60,806 bases of DNA from Oscillospiraceae bacterium (GCA_029098185.1 JAQXNV010000005.1:1-60806); one strand, 5' to 3'. Shown: positions 31,500 to 40,627, counted from the first letter of the stretch. Notes: a model not told the origin generated them from the sequence alone. Numbers and translations: made by a program.

Positions 31500-32777
31500 A
31501 TGAAAGTAACGATCATTCCAAAGCCGATAGCACAAACGCCAACGGTGCGCATCCCGCCGTCAAAAAGCATGGCGCACCGGGCGATCCTCTGTGCATCTTT
31601 GGCCCAAGGCGTCAGCCATATTGACAACATTGATTACTCCGACGATATTTTGGCGACCATCGATGGCATGGAGCAGTTGGGCGCAAAGATCACTCGAAAA
31701 GCGGATTCCCTGACGATTACAGGCATTCAGGATCTTCACGCCTTGCAGAGCGATACCATAGACTGCAACGAGTCCGGTTCCACCCTGCGGTTTTTCATCC
31801 CGATCTTCAGCCTGTCGGGAAAGCCGGTTTCCTTTACCGGGCGCAACCGGCTGTTAAAGCGTCCCCAGGGCATTTATGAAACGCTGTTTCGGGAGCGGGG
31901 CCTCCGCTTTGAACAGCAGGATGACCGCATCCTGGTAGAGGGGCGTCTGCCTGCCGGACGCTATGAATTGGACGGCAACGTCAGCTCTCAGTTTATTACG
32001 GGACTGCTCTTTGCGCTGCCTTTGCTGCAAGGAGACTCGACCATTGTGGTGCGTCCGCCGTTTGCGTCCCGATCCTATATTTTGCTGACGCTGGAGGTCC
32101 TGGCGCAATTTGGCGTCAAAGCGTTTTTCACCGATGAGTATACCTTACAGATCCCCGGCAATCAGCAGTATCAGCCCCGGGATTACACGGTAGAGGGCGA
32201 TTTTTCTCAGCTTGCCTTTTTTGCTGTGCTGGGCGCTGCGGGCCGGGATGTCCGCTGTATCGGGATGCGCCATGATTCCCGCCAGGGCGACCGGGCGATC
32301 CTCGATTTTATTCGGGATGCCGGCGGCAGGGTAGAGGAGATCCCCGGCGGCTATGCGATTGAGAAGCGGCCGCTAACAGGTCATCGTATCTCCATCGGTG
32401 ACTGCCCAGATCTGGGGCCGATCTTAACGGTGCTGGCCATGTATGCAGAGGGGACGACAGTCCTCTGCGATGCTGCCCGGCTGCGCTATAAAGAGTCGGA
32501 CCGGATCGCGGCCATGGAAGAAGAACTGCGCAAGCTGGGCGTTTCGATCCGCAGTACTCAGGATGAGATGATCATCGACGGCGGCAAATTATACCACGGC
32601 AGCGAAACACTTTTTGGCCACAAGGATCACCGGATCGTCATGAGCCTTTCCATTGCGGCCATGTGCGGCGGTTTCCCTGTCACTATCGACGGCGCAGAGT
32701 GTATTCAAAAATCGTACCCAGGCTTTTTCCGAGACTTAGAACAACTTGGATGTGAAGTGGAGGTGCTGGAACCATGA
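31500..32777 (+). CDS. aroA: 3-phosphoshikimate 1-carboxyvinyltransferase (EPSP synthase)
   Basis: 425 residues, normal length. Motifs: PPSKSMAHRAILCASLAQG (Ser-Lys and Arg of the shikimate-3-phosphate site), NESGSTLRFFIPI, KDHRIVMSLSIAA and the central LPAGRYELDGNVSSQFITGLL. It adds the enolpyruvyl group of PEP to shikimate-3-phosphate. The start lies 14 bp after aroF, and the stop overlaps tyrA by four bases. Confidence 0.95.
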   Translation: MKVTIIPKPIAQTPTVRIPPSKSMAHRAILCASLAQGVSHIDNIDYSDDILATIDGMEQLGAKITRKADSLTITGIQDLHALQSDTIDCNESGSTLRFFIPIFSLSGKPVSFTGRNRLLKRPQGIYETLFRERGLRFEQQDDRILVEGRLPAGRYELDGNVSSQFITGLLFALPLLQGDSTIVVRPPFASRSYILLTLEVLAQFGVKAFFTDEYTLQIPGNQQYQPRDYTVEGDFSQLAFFAVLGAAGRDVRCIGMRHDSRQGDRAILDFIRDAGGRVEEIPGGYAIEKRPLTGHRISIGDCPDLGPILTVLAMYAEGTTVLCDAARLRYKESDRIAAMEEELRKLGVSIRSTQDEMIIDGGKLYHGSETLFGHKDHRIVMSLSIAAMCGGFPVTIDGAECIQKSYPGFFRDLEQLGCEVEVLEP

Positions 32778-33628
32778 TTGGAGAAAAAGACAACGTCCTC
32801 ATTGTAGGACTGGGATTGATTGGCGGCAGCTATGCCAAAGGGTTGCGGCCCAGCGGCTGTAATCTGATGGCCATCACCCGGAGCCAAAGCACCATCGACT
32901 ATGCCCTGGCCCACGACATGATCGACGAGGGCACCATAGAAGAGGACAGCGCCATGATCGGGAAAGCTGATCTGATCATCTTTGGCCTGTATCCCCATAC
33001 CATGATCGAGTGGGTCCGCCGAAACCAGCAGTATATGAAGCCCGGCGCCCTGCTGACCGACGTATCCGGCGTCAAGTCTGGCGTCATTGATGTGATCCAG
33101 TCATTCCTGCGCAAGGATGTGGAATTTATTGGGTCTCACCCTATGGCGGGCAGAGAGGTCTACGGTGTCCAAAACAGTGACGCCGCCATTTTCCACGGGG
33201 CGAACTTTATCGTGACGCCGACAGAACAGAACACACCAGAAGCGATTGCAGCGGCGAGATCTCTGGCACAGCAGTTGGGCTTTGGCCGCATTACCGAGCT
33301 GTCGCTGGAGGATCACGATAAGATGATCGGCTTTGTGTCCCAGTTGACCCACGCCGTGGCGGTCAGCCTGATGAATACCAACGATGATACCACCCATCTG
33401 AAGGATTATACGGGAGACTCCTTCCGGGATCTGACCCGGATCGCCAAGATCAACGAGACCATGTGGGCGGAGCTATTTTTCCTCAACAAGAAAAATCTTG
33501 TGGGAGAGATCGACGATTTCATCGCCGCCCTGGAGGAGTTGAAAGATACCATCGTCCGGGAAGATACACAAGCGATCAAGAAGCTGTTTATCCAGTCTAC
33601 GCAGCGGAGAAAGCAGTTCGATAAATAA
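32774..33628 (+). CDS. tyrA: Prephenate dehydrogenase
   Basis: 284 residues. The N-terminal Rossmann motif VGLGLIGGSYAKGL binds NAD(P); SHPMAGREVYGVQNS (with the catalytic His region) and FVSQLTHAVAVSLMNT follow. No chorismate mutase or ACT domain is fused, unlike some TyrA proteins. It turns prephenate into 4-hydroxyphenylpyruvate for tyrosine. It is the last gene of the operon, coupled to aroA by an ATGA overlap, with a strong terminator after it. Confidence 0.94.
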   Translation: MIGEKDNVLIVGLGLIGGSYAKGLRPSGCNLMAITRSQSTIDYALAHDMIDEGTIEEDSAMIGKADLIIFGLYPHTMIEWVRRNQQYMKPGALLTDVSGVKSGVIDVIQSFLRKDVEFIGSHPMAGREVYGVQNSDAAIFHGANFIVTPTEQNTPEAIAAARSLAQQLGFGRITELSLEDHDKMIGFVSQLTHAVAVSLMNTNDDTTHLKDYTGDSFRDLTRIAKINETMWAELFFLNKKNLVGEIDDFIAALEELKDTIVREDTQAIKKLFIQSTQRRKQFDK

Positions 33629-33630
33629 CA

Positions 33631-33667
33631 AACAGCAGGATGCCAAAACAGCGGCATCCTGTTTTTA
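33631..33667 (+). terminator. Terminator of the aro-tyr operon
   Basis: Stem CAGGATGCC (33636-33644) with GGCATCCTG (33653-33661), followed by TTTTTAG. Confidence 0.88.
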
Positions 33668-33668
33668 G

Positions 33669-33697
33669 TTGGCTTTTGCGGGGATTTGTGATACAAT
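33669..33697 (+). promoter_or_regulatory. Promoter of the CDP-ribitol genes
   Basis: TTGGCT (33669-33674), 17-bp spacer, TACAAT (33692-33697). The -35 overlaps the end of the preceding terminator. Confidence 0.65.
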
Positions 33698-33739
33698 AAT
33701 ACCGATTACACTACTATCTGCGAAATGGAGTGGCAAAAG

Positions 33740-35110
33740 ATGAAACGGAAAAATGTTGCGGTCGTGCTGGCAGGCGGTGTTGGACAGCGGTTCCAGACAG
33801 AGCTGCCAAAGCAATTTGCCAAGGCGGCCGGCAAGACCATCATTGAGCATACGATTACAGCCTTTGAGGAAAACGGTCTGATCGATGAAATTGCCGTGGT
33901 CATGCACCCGAACTATATGCAGAATCTGGAAAATATGGTGATGACCAACAATTGGAAAAAGGTCAAGAAGATCCTCAACGGCGGCGATGAGCGGTATCTG
34001 TCCAGCCTGGCAGCTATCCGCGCCTATGAAGGGGAGGCCCAGCCGGTCAATTTGATCTTCCACGATTCGGTGCGGCCGCTGGTGAGCAACAGTATCATCA
34101 TAGAGGTCGTGGAGGGGCTCGAGCGGTTTTCCGCCATTGATGTCGCGATCCCCGCCACCGATACCGTCATTCAGATCGATCGGGAGACAAAGACGATTGT
34201 CAATGTGCCGGACCGTTCTACGATCTATAACGGTCAGACACCGCAGGCGTTCCATTTAGAGGTCATTGCCTCGGCCTACGAAAAGGCACTGCAGGATCCG
34301 GAATTCAAAACGACCGATGACTGTGGCGTGGTGAAAAAATATTTGCCGCAAGTGCCGGTCCATAACATCGATGGCCGCCGGAAAAACATCAAGCTGACCC
34401 ATATTGAGGATCTGTACCTGACCGATAAGCTGTTCCAGCTCAATTCGGAGCAGGCCGATGAGACTGCTGATTTCTCCCAGATGCAGGGCAAATGTTTGAT
34501 GGTTTTTGGGGGTAATTCCGGCATCGGCGCGGAGATCTGCCGTATCGCCGAGGAAAACGGCGCAAAAGTTTATTCGTTCTCCCGTTCCACCACAGGGACA
34601 GACATCAGCAAAATGGAGGACGTCCGAGCAGCCTTTGATCAGGTATCAGAGCGGGAAGGCCGCATCGACTACGTTGTGGTATCGGCAGCCATCCTGAAAA
34701 AAGAACCGTTCCACCAGATGGACCTGGAGAGCATCGATACCATGATCGACATCAATTACCGCGGGATGATCTACGTTTCCCAGTGTGCGTATCCATACTT
34801 AAAGGAGAGCCACGGACAGCTGCTGCACTTTACTTCCAGTTCCTATACGCTGGGACGGCCGTTCTACAGTCTCTATTCCTCGTCGAAAGCGGCAGTGGTC
34901 AACTTTGTCCAGGCCCTTTCCCAGGAGTGGAGCAATGACCAGATCCGGGTCAACTGCATCAATCCGGAGCGGACCAAAACGGCTATGCGGGTAAAGAATT
35001 TCGGCATTGAGGACGACAGTACTTTGCTGAAAGCGGATAAGGTCGCCCGGGCGTCCATTGCTACGCTGTTGGGAAAGCACAGCGGCCTGGTCATCGATGT
35101 GCGGCGATAG
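33740..35110 (+). CDS. Fused cytidylyltransferase (IspD/TarI-like) and short-chain reductase: CDP-ribitol synthesis
   Basis: 456 residues from the ATG at 33740, with GGAG nine bases upstream. Residues 1 to about 240 form an IspD/TarI cytidylyltransferase (VVLAGGVGQRFQTELPKQF, HDSVRPLV, NGQTPQAF, TDDCGVV). Residues about 250-456 form an SDR (MVFGGNSGIGAEI, then VSAAILK, and a YSSSKAA catalytic Tyr-Lys pair). The same two activities are fused in the Haemophilus Bcs1-type enzyme, which reduces ribulose-5-phosphate and makes CDP-ribitol. This gene and the polyol-phosphate transferase after it would supply and polymerise ribitol phosphate for a teichoic acid or capsule. Confidence 0.85.
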   Translation: MKRKNVAVVLAGGVGQRFQTELPKQFAKAAGKTIIEHTITAFEENGLIDEIAVVMHPNYMQNLENMVMTNNWKKVKKILNGGDERYLSSLAAIRAYEGEAQPVNLIFHDSVRPLVSNSIIIEVVEGLERFSAIDVAIPATDTVIQIDRETKTIVNVPDRSTIYNGQTPQAFHLEVIASAYEKALQDPEFKTTDDCGVVKKYLPQVPVHNIDGRRKNIKLTHIEDLYLTDKLFQLNSEQADETADFSQMQGKCLMVFGGNSGIGAEICRIAEENGAKVYSFSRSTTGTDISKMEDVRAAFDQVSEREGRIDYVVVSAAILKKEPFHQMDLESIDTMIDINYRGMIYVSQCAYPYLKESHGQLLHFTSSSYTLGRPFYSLYSSSKAAVVNFVQALSQEWSNDQIRVNCINPERTKTAMRVKNFGIEDDSTLLKADKVARASIATLLGKHSGLVIDVRR

Positions 35111-35125
35111 AAAGCGGGGGAGACT

Positions 35126-36319
35126 ATGGCGGGATTTTTGTCAAAATGCAAAACAAAAGTAAAGGATGTCACCATCCATGGGGCATTCCCGAAAACGTAT
35201 GAAAAGTATGCCAAAGCGCCGGTAGGCCCGAAAAAGGTGATTTTTCTGGAGATGCGTACCGATCATATCACCAATACGTTTCAGCCGCTGTATGATATTT
35301 TGACGACAGAATACGACCTTGATGTACGCTGTCATTTTCTGCGGTATTCCTTTGCCGGCGGTAAAGAATATTTTACGCGCAGCCTGGAATTTTTAAAGGA
35401 TGCGGCAACAGCCTCTGTCATCTTTGTCAACGATGCTTGTAACGTCATCAGCGCTGTGCCCATCCGCAAGGAAACGACGGTGATCCAGCTTTGGCACGCC
35501 TGCGGCGCCTTCAAACGGTTTGGACTGAGCACGGCGGAGTTAAAGTTTGGAAATTCCCGGGAACAGGCTAAGCGATTCCCATCCTATAAAAATCTCGACT
35601 ATGTTACCGTCAGCAGTCCGGAGGTTTGTTGGGCCTATGCTGAAGCGATGGATCTGGAGGATGAGCGGGAGAAGATCGTTCCGGTAGGCGTAGCCCGAAC
35701 AGATCTGTTTTATCGGCCGGAAACACGGGAGCACGCCCGCCAGAGTCTGCTGCGGGCCATGCCCGGCGCATCAGAGAAGAAGGTGCTGCTTTATGCGCCG
35801 ACCTTCCGGGGCAGTCCGGCCAATGCGGTGCTGCCGGATAAACTGGATCTGGACGCCATGTACCGGTCATTTTCCGAGGAGTATGTCCTGCTCATCAAGC
35901 ACCATCCTTTCATCCGGGAGATACATCCCATCCCGGAGCAATATAGATCGTTTGCCAAGGATGTGACCCAGGAGATGACCATCGAGGAGCTGCTGTGCGT
36001 CAGCGATGTGTGTATTTCAGATTATTCCTCGCTGATCTTTGAGTACTCTCTCTTTGAAAAGCCCATGCTGTTTTATGCCTATGATCTGGATGATTATTTT
36101 GACTGGCGCGGATTCTATTACGATTATGAATCTTTGACGCCGGGACCGGTGGTGAACACCATGGAAGCGCTGATCGATCAGCTTCACCATGTTGAAGATT
36201 TGGATTTAACGCCGGTGAAAGCCTTCCGGGAAAAATTCATGTCCGCCTGTGATGGCCACGCCAGTGAGCGCATTTTGCGCCTGGCTTTCGGCGATCGTCT
36301 GGAGCAATATAAAAAATAA
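35126..36319 (+). CDS. CDP-polyol glycerophosphotransferase family protein (ribitol/glycerol phosphate transferase)
   Basis: 397 residues. Glyphos_transf motifs: QLWHACGAFKRFG, GVARTDLFY, KVLLYAPTFRGS, IKHHPFIREIHP, and CISDYSSLIFEYSLFEKP followed by DWRGFYYDYE. It belongs to the TagF/TarL group, distinct from the TagF-like protein at 2401. It starts 15 bp after the CDP-ribitol fusion gene, so its donor is probably CDP-ribitol. The ATG is preceded by GGGGGAG with short spacing. Terminators follow at 36332 and 36413. Confidence 0.85.
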   Translation: MAGFLSKCKTKVKDVTIHGAFPKTYEKYAKAPVGPKKVIFLEMRTDHITNTFQPLYDILTTEYDLDVRCHFLRYSFAGGKEYFTRSLEFLKDAATASVIFVNDACNVISAVPIRKETTVIQLWHACGAFKRFGLSTAELKFGNSREQAKRFPSYKNLDYVTVSSPEVCWAYAEAMDLEDEREKIVPVGVARTDLFYRPETREHARQSLLRAMPGASEKKVLLYAPTFRGSPANAVLPDKLDLDAMYRSFSEEYVLLIKHHPFIREIHPIPEQYRSFAKDVTQEMTIEELLCVSDVCISDYSSLIFEYSLFEKPMLFYAYDLDDYFDWRGFYYDYESLTPGPVVNTMEALIDQLHHVEDLDLTPVKAFREKFMSACDGHASERILRLAFGDRLEQYKK

Positions 36320-36331
36320 AATGAGAACAAT

Positions 36332-36383
36332 TGAGAACCCCCAGTAGTCAGATGCGCTTATCTTGACTGTTGGGGGTTCTTGC
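36332..36383 (+). terminator. Hairpin after the polyol-phosphate transferase
   Basis: Stem GAACCCCCA...TGGGGGTTC (about 36333-36341 and 36371-36379) with the inner TCA/TGA arm; the T-run is poor (TTGCTGTT), so it is a weaker terminator than the next one. Confidence 0.55.
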
Positions 36384-36412
36384 TGTTATGTGATTATAAA
36401 AAATCGCAAAAC

Positions 36413-36445
36413 AAAAGCCTCGGTAAAATACCGAAGCTTTTTTAA
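36413..36445. terminator. Intrinsic terminator between convergent genes
   Basis: Stem AAGCCTCGGTA (about 36415-36425) with TACCGAAGCTT, then TTTTT on + and TTTTGTTTTG on -, ending both the transferase and the met operon. Confidence 0.8.
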
Positions 36446-36497
36446 AATATAAATACGATTAAATACGATTTTGCTTTTTTTGAGAAAATCAATTCCA

Positions 36498-38888
36498 TTA
36501 CGCGTCATTGCCAAACAGACGGTTGGCGTAATGCACACTGCCCATGGCGTCCTTGGAATAAAAGTCCGCGTGGATCATTTCGGCGTACTCCGGCGTCAAT
36601 ACGGCGCCGCCAACCATGATCTTACAGTCTGGCTTGTGGCGGTGGAGCTGCCGGATAGTCTCCTCCATGCTGACAACGGTAGTCGTCATCAGCGCGCTGA
36701 GACCGACCAGCTTTACATCCTGCTCCAGGGCTGTTTCCACGATCAGCTCCGGCGGTACATCCTTACCCAGGTCGATGACGTCATAGCTGTAATTTTCCAG
36801 CAGGACCTTCACGATGTTTTTGCCAATATCGTGAATATCGCCCTTGACGGTGGCCAGGATGATCTTATCTTTTTTCTCCTCAGAAGCACCAATGGTGATC
36901 ATGTGCTTTTTGATGGCTTCAAAGGCTGCTTTGGCCGCTTCAGCGCTCATGAGAAGCTGTGGCAGGAACAGCGTTCCTTTCTCAAACTTCTTGCCGACAT
37001 CGTCGAGGGCCGGGATCAATTCGTCGTTGATGATGTCCAGCGGCGCTTTTGTTTTCACCAGCTCTGCGGCTACTGCGTGGGCGCTTTCTTTAAGCCCCTT
37101 GATGATGGCCTGGCTCAGCGTCATATCGCCAGATACCTGAGACGTTGCAGGCGCGGTGGGCTGGTTAGCGTAAACGGAGATATAATCCATACATTGCTGG
37201 TCCACGCCGGTGAGGGCGCAATAAGCGTAGTAAGCCGCCATCATGGGCTTGGAGTTTGGATTGATGATGGCGCCGCTGAGACCGTTCTGCATGGCCATGG
37301 TGAAGAAGGCCGTGTTGATGTTTTCCCGCTGGGGCAGGCCAAAGGAAATATTGGATACGCCCAGGCTGGTGTAAAGGCCCAGCTCTTCCCGGACCAGCTT
37401 TAGTGCTTTCAGCGTTACCTGTGCGGCCTGCTGTTCAGCACTGACCGTCATGGCCAGTACGTCCACAACGATGTCCTTTTTGGGGATGCCGTAGGTCGCA
37501 GCGGTCTCCATGATCTTTCGGGCGACCTCCAGACGGCCTTCAGCAGTAGCTGGGATGCCGTTTTCGTCGATGGTCAGGGCGATGACTACACCGCCGTATT
37601 TCTTCACCAGGGGGAAGATCTCTTTCATGACCTCCTGCTTGCCGTTGACGGAGTTGATCAGCGCCTTGCCGTTGTAGATGCGCATGGCTCGTTCCATAGC
37701 TTCTACCTTGGTGGTGTCGATCTGTAAGGGCAGGTCGATGACGCCCTGGATGGCAACGATGGCGTCCTCCATGAGCTGCACTTCATCGATTTCCGGCAGA
37801 CCGACGTTGACATCGAGAATGTGGGCGCCGTTCTGCTGCTGGCTGAGACCTTCTCGCAGGATATAGTCCATGTCGTGGTTCCGGAGCGCTTCTTTAAACC
37901 GGGATTTTCCGGTAGGATTGATGCGCTCGCCGATGATGACCGGCCGGTCGCCAAACGTTACGGCGTGGGCATAGGACGAAACGACGGTACGATTCTTGTC
38001 GGTGAGGGGCTTCGGCTGGATGTCTTTGCACAGCTCGATCATCTTTTGGAGATGGGCAGGGGAGGTGCCGCAGCAGCCGCCGATGACCCATGCGCCGCCC
38101 TCGGCGATTTCCTGCATGGAAGCAGCAAATTCATCCGGGCCGACGTCGTAGCAGTTCTTGCCGTCTACCAGCTTAGGCAGACCGGCGTTGGGGTTGATGA
38201 CCAGCGGGATAGAAGCACATTCCCGCAGCTCCGGCAGCAGTTCCTTCATCTGCTTTGGGCCAAGGCCGCAGTTAAAGCCAATGCCGTCGACGCCCAGGCC
38301 TTCCAGCAATGCTACCGCAGCAGGGATGTCGCCGCCAGTCAGCAGCTTGCCGTGCTCGTCAAAGGTCATGGTCACAAAGACCGGTAGATCGGTATTTTCT
38401 TTGGCGGCCAGCACAGCGGCTTTTACCTCGTAGGTATCGCTCATGGTTTCAATGAGGATCAGGTCTGCGCCGGCTTCCTTGCCGCAGACGGCCATTTCCG
38501 TAAACAGATCGTAAGCGTCGTCAAAGCTCAGGTCGCCCAGGGGCTTCATCAGCTTGCCGGAGGGGCCAATGTCCATAGCGACATAGCCGTGGCCGCATTC
38601 TTTCACCGCTTTTCTGGCCAGGGAAACAGCAGCGCCGATGACGTCTTTGGCGGTGTAGCTGTCGTCGGTAAATTTCAGGCTGTTAGCGCCAAAGGTGTTG
38701 GTCTTAACGATGTCGCAGCCGGCATTGAGATATGCTTTATGGACATTCAGGATGACTTCCGGATGGGAGATGTTCCAGCGCTCTGGCGCTTCGCCGCCGA
38801 CCAGACCATTCTGCTGGAGGAGGGAGCCCATAGCGCCGTCGAAGAACACCAGTCGCTTGCCCAGAAGCGCTCTGATTGGTTGTTTCAT
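36498..38888 (-). CDS. metH: B12-dependent methionine synthase lacking the activation domain
   Basis: 796 residues; classical MetH is about 1,200. In order: homocysteine-binding barrel (1-290, with KTNTFGAN near 60 and the zinc cysteines in VIGGCCGTSP near 270), a pterin-binding barrel (about 310-580, with RINPTGKSRFKEAL), a cap, and a B12 Rossmann domain with the His ligand in DIHDIGKNIV near 690. The C-terminal SAM-binding activation domain is missing and is encoded by the next gene upstream. It transfers a methyl group from methyl-THF to homocysteine. Operon order is metF, activation protein, metH. Confidence 0.93.
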   Translation of the reverse strand: MKQPIRALLGKRLVFFDGAMGSLLQQNGLVGGEAPERWNISHPEVILNVHKAYLNAGCDIVKTNTFGANSLKFTDDSYTAKDVIGAAVSLARKAVKECGHGYVAMDIGPSGKLMKPLGDLSFDDAYDLFTEMAVCGKEAGADLILIETMSDTYEVKAAVLAAKENTDLPVFVTMTFDEHGKLLTGGDIPAAVALLEGLGVDGIGFNCGLGPKQMKELLPELRECASIPLVINPNAGLPKLVDGKNCYDVGPDEFAASMQEIAEGGAWVIGGCCGTSPAHLQKMIELCKDIQPKPLTDKNRTVVSSYAHAVTFGDRPVIIGERINPTGKSRFKEALRNHDMDYILREGLSQQQNGAHILDVNVGLPEIDEVQLMEDAIVAIQGVIDLPLQIDTTKVEAMERAMRIYNGKALINSVNGKQEVMKEIFPLVKKYGGVVIALTIDENGIPATAEGRLEVARKIMETAATYGIPKKDIVVDVLAMTVSAEQQAAQVTLKALKLVREELGLYTSLGVSNISFGLPQRENINTAFFTMAMQNGLSGAIINPNSKPMMAAYYAYCALTGVDQQCMDYISVYANQPTAPATSQVSGDMTLSQAIIKGLKESAHAVAAELVKTKAPLDIINDELIPALDDVGKKFEKGTLFLPQLLMSAEAAKAAFEAIKKHMITIGASEEKKDKIILATVKGDIHDIGKNIVKVLLENYSYDVIDLGKDVPPELIVETALEQDVKLVGLSALMTTTVVSMEETIRQLHRHKPDCKIMVGGAVLTPEYAEMIHADFYSKDAMGSVHYANRLFGNDA

Positions 38889-38895
38889 AGATGGT

Positions 38896-39540
38896 TCAAT
38901 CCTTTCTGAAAGGGCAGTTTTTCGCTTTGCACGTCATGCAGCGGGAAATGTGACAGCTTGTGGCCACCGGTGTAAAGCCGATGACCGCCGTGACGGATTT
39001 TTCCGGTACCAGCATATCGCTGTCGGTGCGGGTCAGGCCGATGCGCCGCTGGGCATCCAGCAGCGGCAGCAGCTCCCGCTGGTACTGGAGGGGGAAATCT
39101 CCGTAGCCGGGGCTGAACCGTGGCCGGAGATAAAGTCCCTTGCTGTGGGCTTCCTGCTCGATGGCGTCCTGTTCCTGGTCACAAAAGGCTTCGATGGCTT
39201 CTGCGGCGCAGGCCTGAAAGATGACGGCCTTGCTCATGTCCAGGACGTTGTAGCGGTGGATGAGCAGGTCTACCTGTGCGCCTAAGGTAGCGGCAAACAG
39301 AACGCCTTCTGCACAGGTATCCAGATGCTGATACAAGCTTTTGCTGTGGACCACGATGTTATCGAGACACACGGTATTTTCTTCTGGCCGGGTGATCCGG
39401 ATCGGCCGGCTGACCGCTTTCGGCTTCATTACCCGGGTCAGCTCCGATACGGCGCTTTCCACAGCCTGGGCGATGGTTTCATCCGGCGTTTTGCCTTTGT
39501 AGCCCAGATAACGGTAAATTTCTTTTCGATTTAGTTCCAT
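38896..39540 (-). CDS. Stand-alone methionine synthase activation-domain protein
   Basis: 214 residues. The motif LRPRFSPGYGDFPL matches the RxSPGYxxCP/PD signature of the MetH activation (SAM-binding) domain. The C-terminus has CHISRCMTCKAKNCPFR, a cysteine cluster common in the stand-alone clostridial form. It would reductively remethylate inactive cob(II)alamin on MetH with SAM. It lies 7 bp upstream of metH in the same operon, which supports a split enzyme. The electron donor is unknown. Confidence 0.85.
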   Translation of the reverse strand: MELNRKEIYRYLGYKGKTPDETIAQAVESAVSELTRVMKPKAVSRPIRITRPEENTVCLDNIVVHSKSLYQHLDTCAEGVLFAATLGAQVDLLIHRYNVLDMSKAVIFQACAAEAIEAFCDQEQDAIEQEAHSKGLYLRPRFSPGYGDFPLQYQRELLPLLDAQRRIGLTRTDSDMLVPEKSVTAVIGFTPVATSCHISRCMTCKAKNCPFRKD

Positions 39541-39559
39541 GCTTCAGGGTTCCTTTTCG

Positions 39560-40429
39560 TTAGTCTTCCAGGATCGAGGAGAGGTTGGAGAAGATCGCCG
39601 CAGCGATCTCGGGCTTATTCATGGTATAGATGTGGATGCGGTTGATGCCGTTGCAGATCAGGTCGATGATCTGTTCGGTGGTGTAGGCGATGCCTGCCTG
39701 CATCATGGCTTCCGGATTGTGCTCAAATTTTTCCACCATGGATTTGAACCGGGGCGGCAGATAGGTGCCGGACAGCGAAATGATCCGACCGATCTGAGCG
39801 GCGTTCGTCACAGGCATAATGCCGGCGATCACAGGGATGTCGATGCCTTTTGCCAGGGTGCGGTACAGGAAGTGGTATAAAATATCGTTGTTAAAGAACA
39901 TCTGGGTCGTCATGAAATCGCAGCCGCTGTCTACTTTTTGCTTTAGATGATCGATGTCATCCTCTTTCCGGGCACATTCCACATGGCCTTCCGGATAGCA
40001 GGCGGCGCCGATGCAGAAATCGCCGGTAGCTTTGATCTTCTCGATGAGCTGATAAGCATAGCGGTATGGTCTTGGCGCGGTGGGGTCCATATCCTGCGGA
40101 AGGTCTCCCCGGAGCGCCAGAATGTTTTCGATGCCGTTTTCCTTGTAAGCTTTCAGCGTCTCCTCGATTTTTTGGTCGTCGGCGCAGACGCAGGTCATGT
40201 GGGCCAGGGCCGGGATGTGATGGCGGTTCTGGATGTCGGCGGCGATCTCCACTGTGCGGTTGGAATTGCTGCCGGAAGCGCCATAGGTCACGCTGATGAA
40301 TTTCGGCTTGCTTTTGGCCAGATCATCCACCACCTGGGTGACGCGGTCCAGACTGGCGCCGGGCTTTGGCGGGAAGATCTCGCAGGAAACGCAAGGCTTG
40401 TCAGTATTGAGTAAAGTTGCTATTTTCAT
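39560..40429 (-). CDS. metF: Methylenetetrahydrofolate reductase
   Basis: 289 residues, normal for bacterial MetF. Motifs: CEIFPPKPGASLDR, SVTYGASGSN, HMTCVCAD, LALRGDLPQD, CYPEGH, and TTQMFFNND. It reduces methylene-THF to methyl-THF, the substrate of MetH, using reduced flavin. GGAG lies eleven bases upstream of the ATG. It is the first gene of the metF-activation-metH transcript and has a strong promoter and a palindrome near the transcription start. Confidence 0.94.
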   Translation of the reverse strand: MKIATLLNTDKPCVSCEIFPPKPGASLDRVTQVVDDLAKSKPKFISVTYGASGSNSNRTVEIAADIQNRHHIPALAHMTCVCADDQKIEETLKAYKENGIENILALRGDLPQDMDPTAPRPYRYAYQLIEKIKATGDFCIGAACYPEGHVECARKEDDIDHLKQKVDSGCDFMTTQMFFNNDILYHFLYRTLAKGIDIPVIAGIMPVTNAAQIGRIISLSGTYLPPRFKSMVEKFEHNPEAMMQAGIAYTTEQIIDLICNGINRIHIYTMNKPEIAAAIFSNLSSILED

Positions 40430-40495
40430 CGTCCGATGTTCTCCTTTTTTCTTGTTTCGGACTGCGTTTGCTCCTTTGGGAAAGCGCAGACAGAT

Positions 40496-40512
40496 CGTAA
40501 AACGTTTTTACG
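40496..40512. promoter_or_regulatory. Possible operator at the metF promoter
   Basis: CGTAAAA (40496-40502) and TTTTACG (40506-40512) form a perfect inverted repeat over the predicted +1 of the minus-strand promoter. Confidence 0.45.
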
Positions 40513-40517
40513 TTCTC

Positions 40518-40547
40518 ATTATACTGGATTTTGTAAAACCTTGTCAA
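40518..40547 (-). promoter_or_regulatory. Promoter of the metF-metH operon
   Basis: Minus strand TTGACA (40547-40542), 18-bp spacer, TATAAT (40523-40518). Followed by the palindrome and a CTGCG/CGCAG leader hairpin without a T-run. Confidence 0.85.
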
Positions 40548-40598
40548 TCAGTATGCTTCCCTTTTTTGTGATATGGTTACACAAGGGGCAAAAAGGGA

Positions 40599-40627
40599 TT
40601 GCCGACAGAGAGAAGCCGTGGTATAAT
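40599..40627 (+). promoter_or_regulatory. Promoter of the hydrogenase maturation operon leader
   Basis: TTGCCG (40599-40604), 17-bp spacer, TATAAT (40622-40627). Divergent from the metF promoter. Confidence 0.7.
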
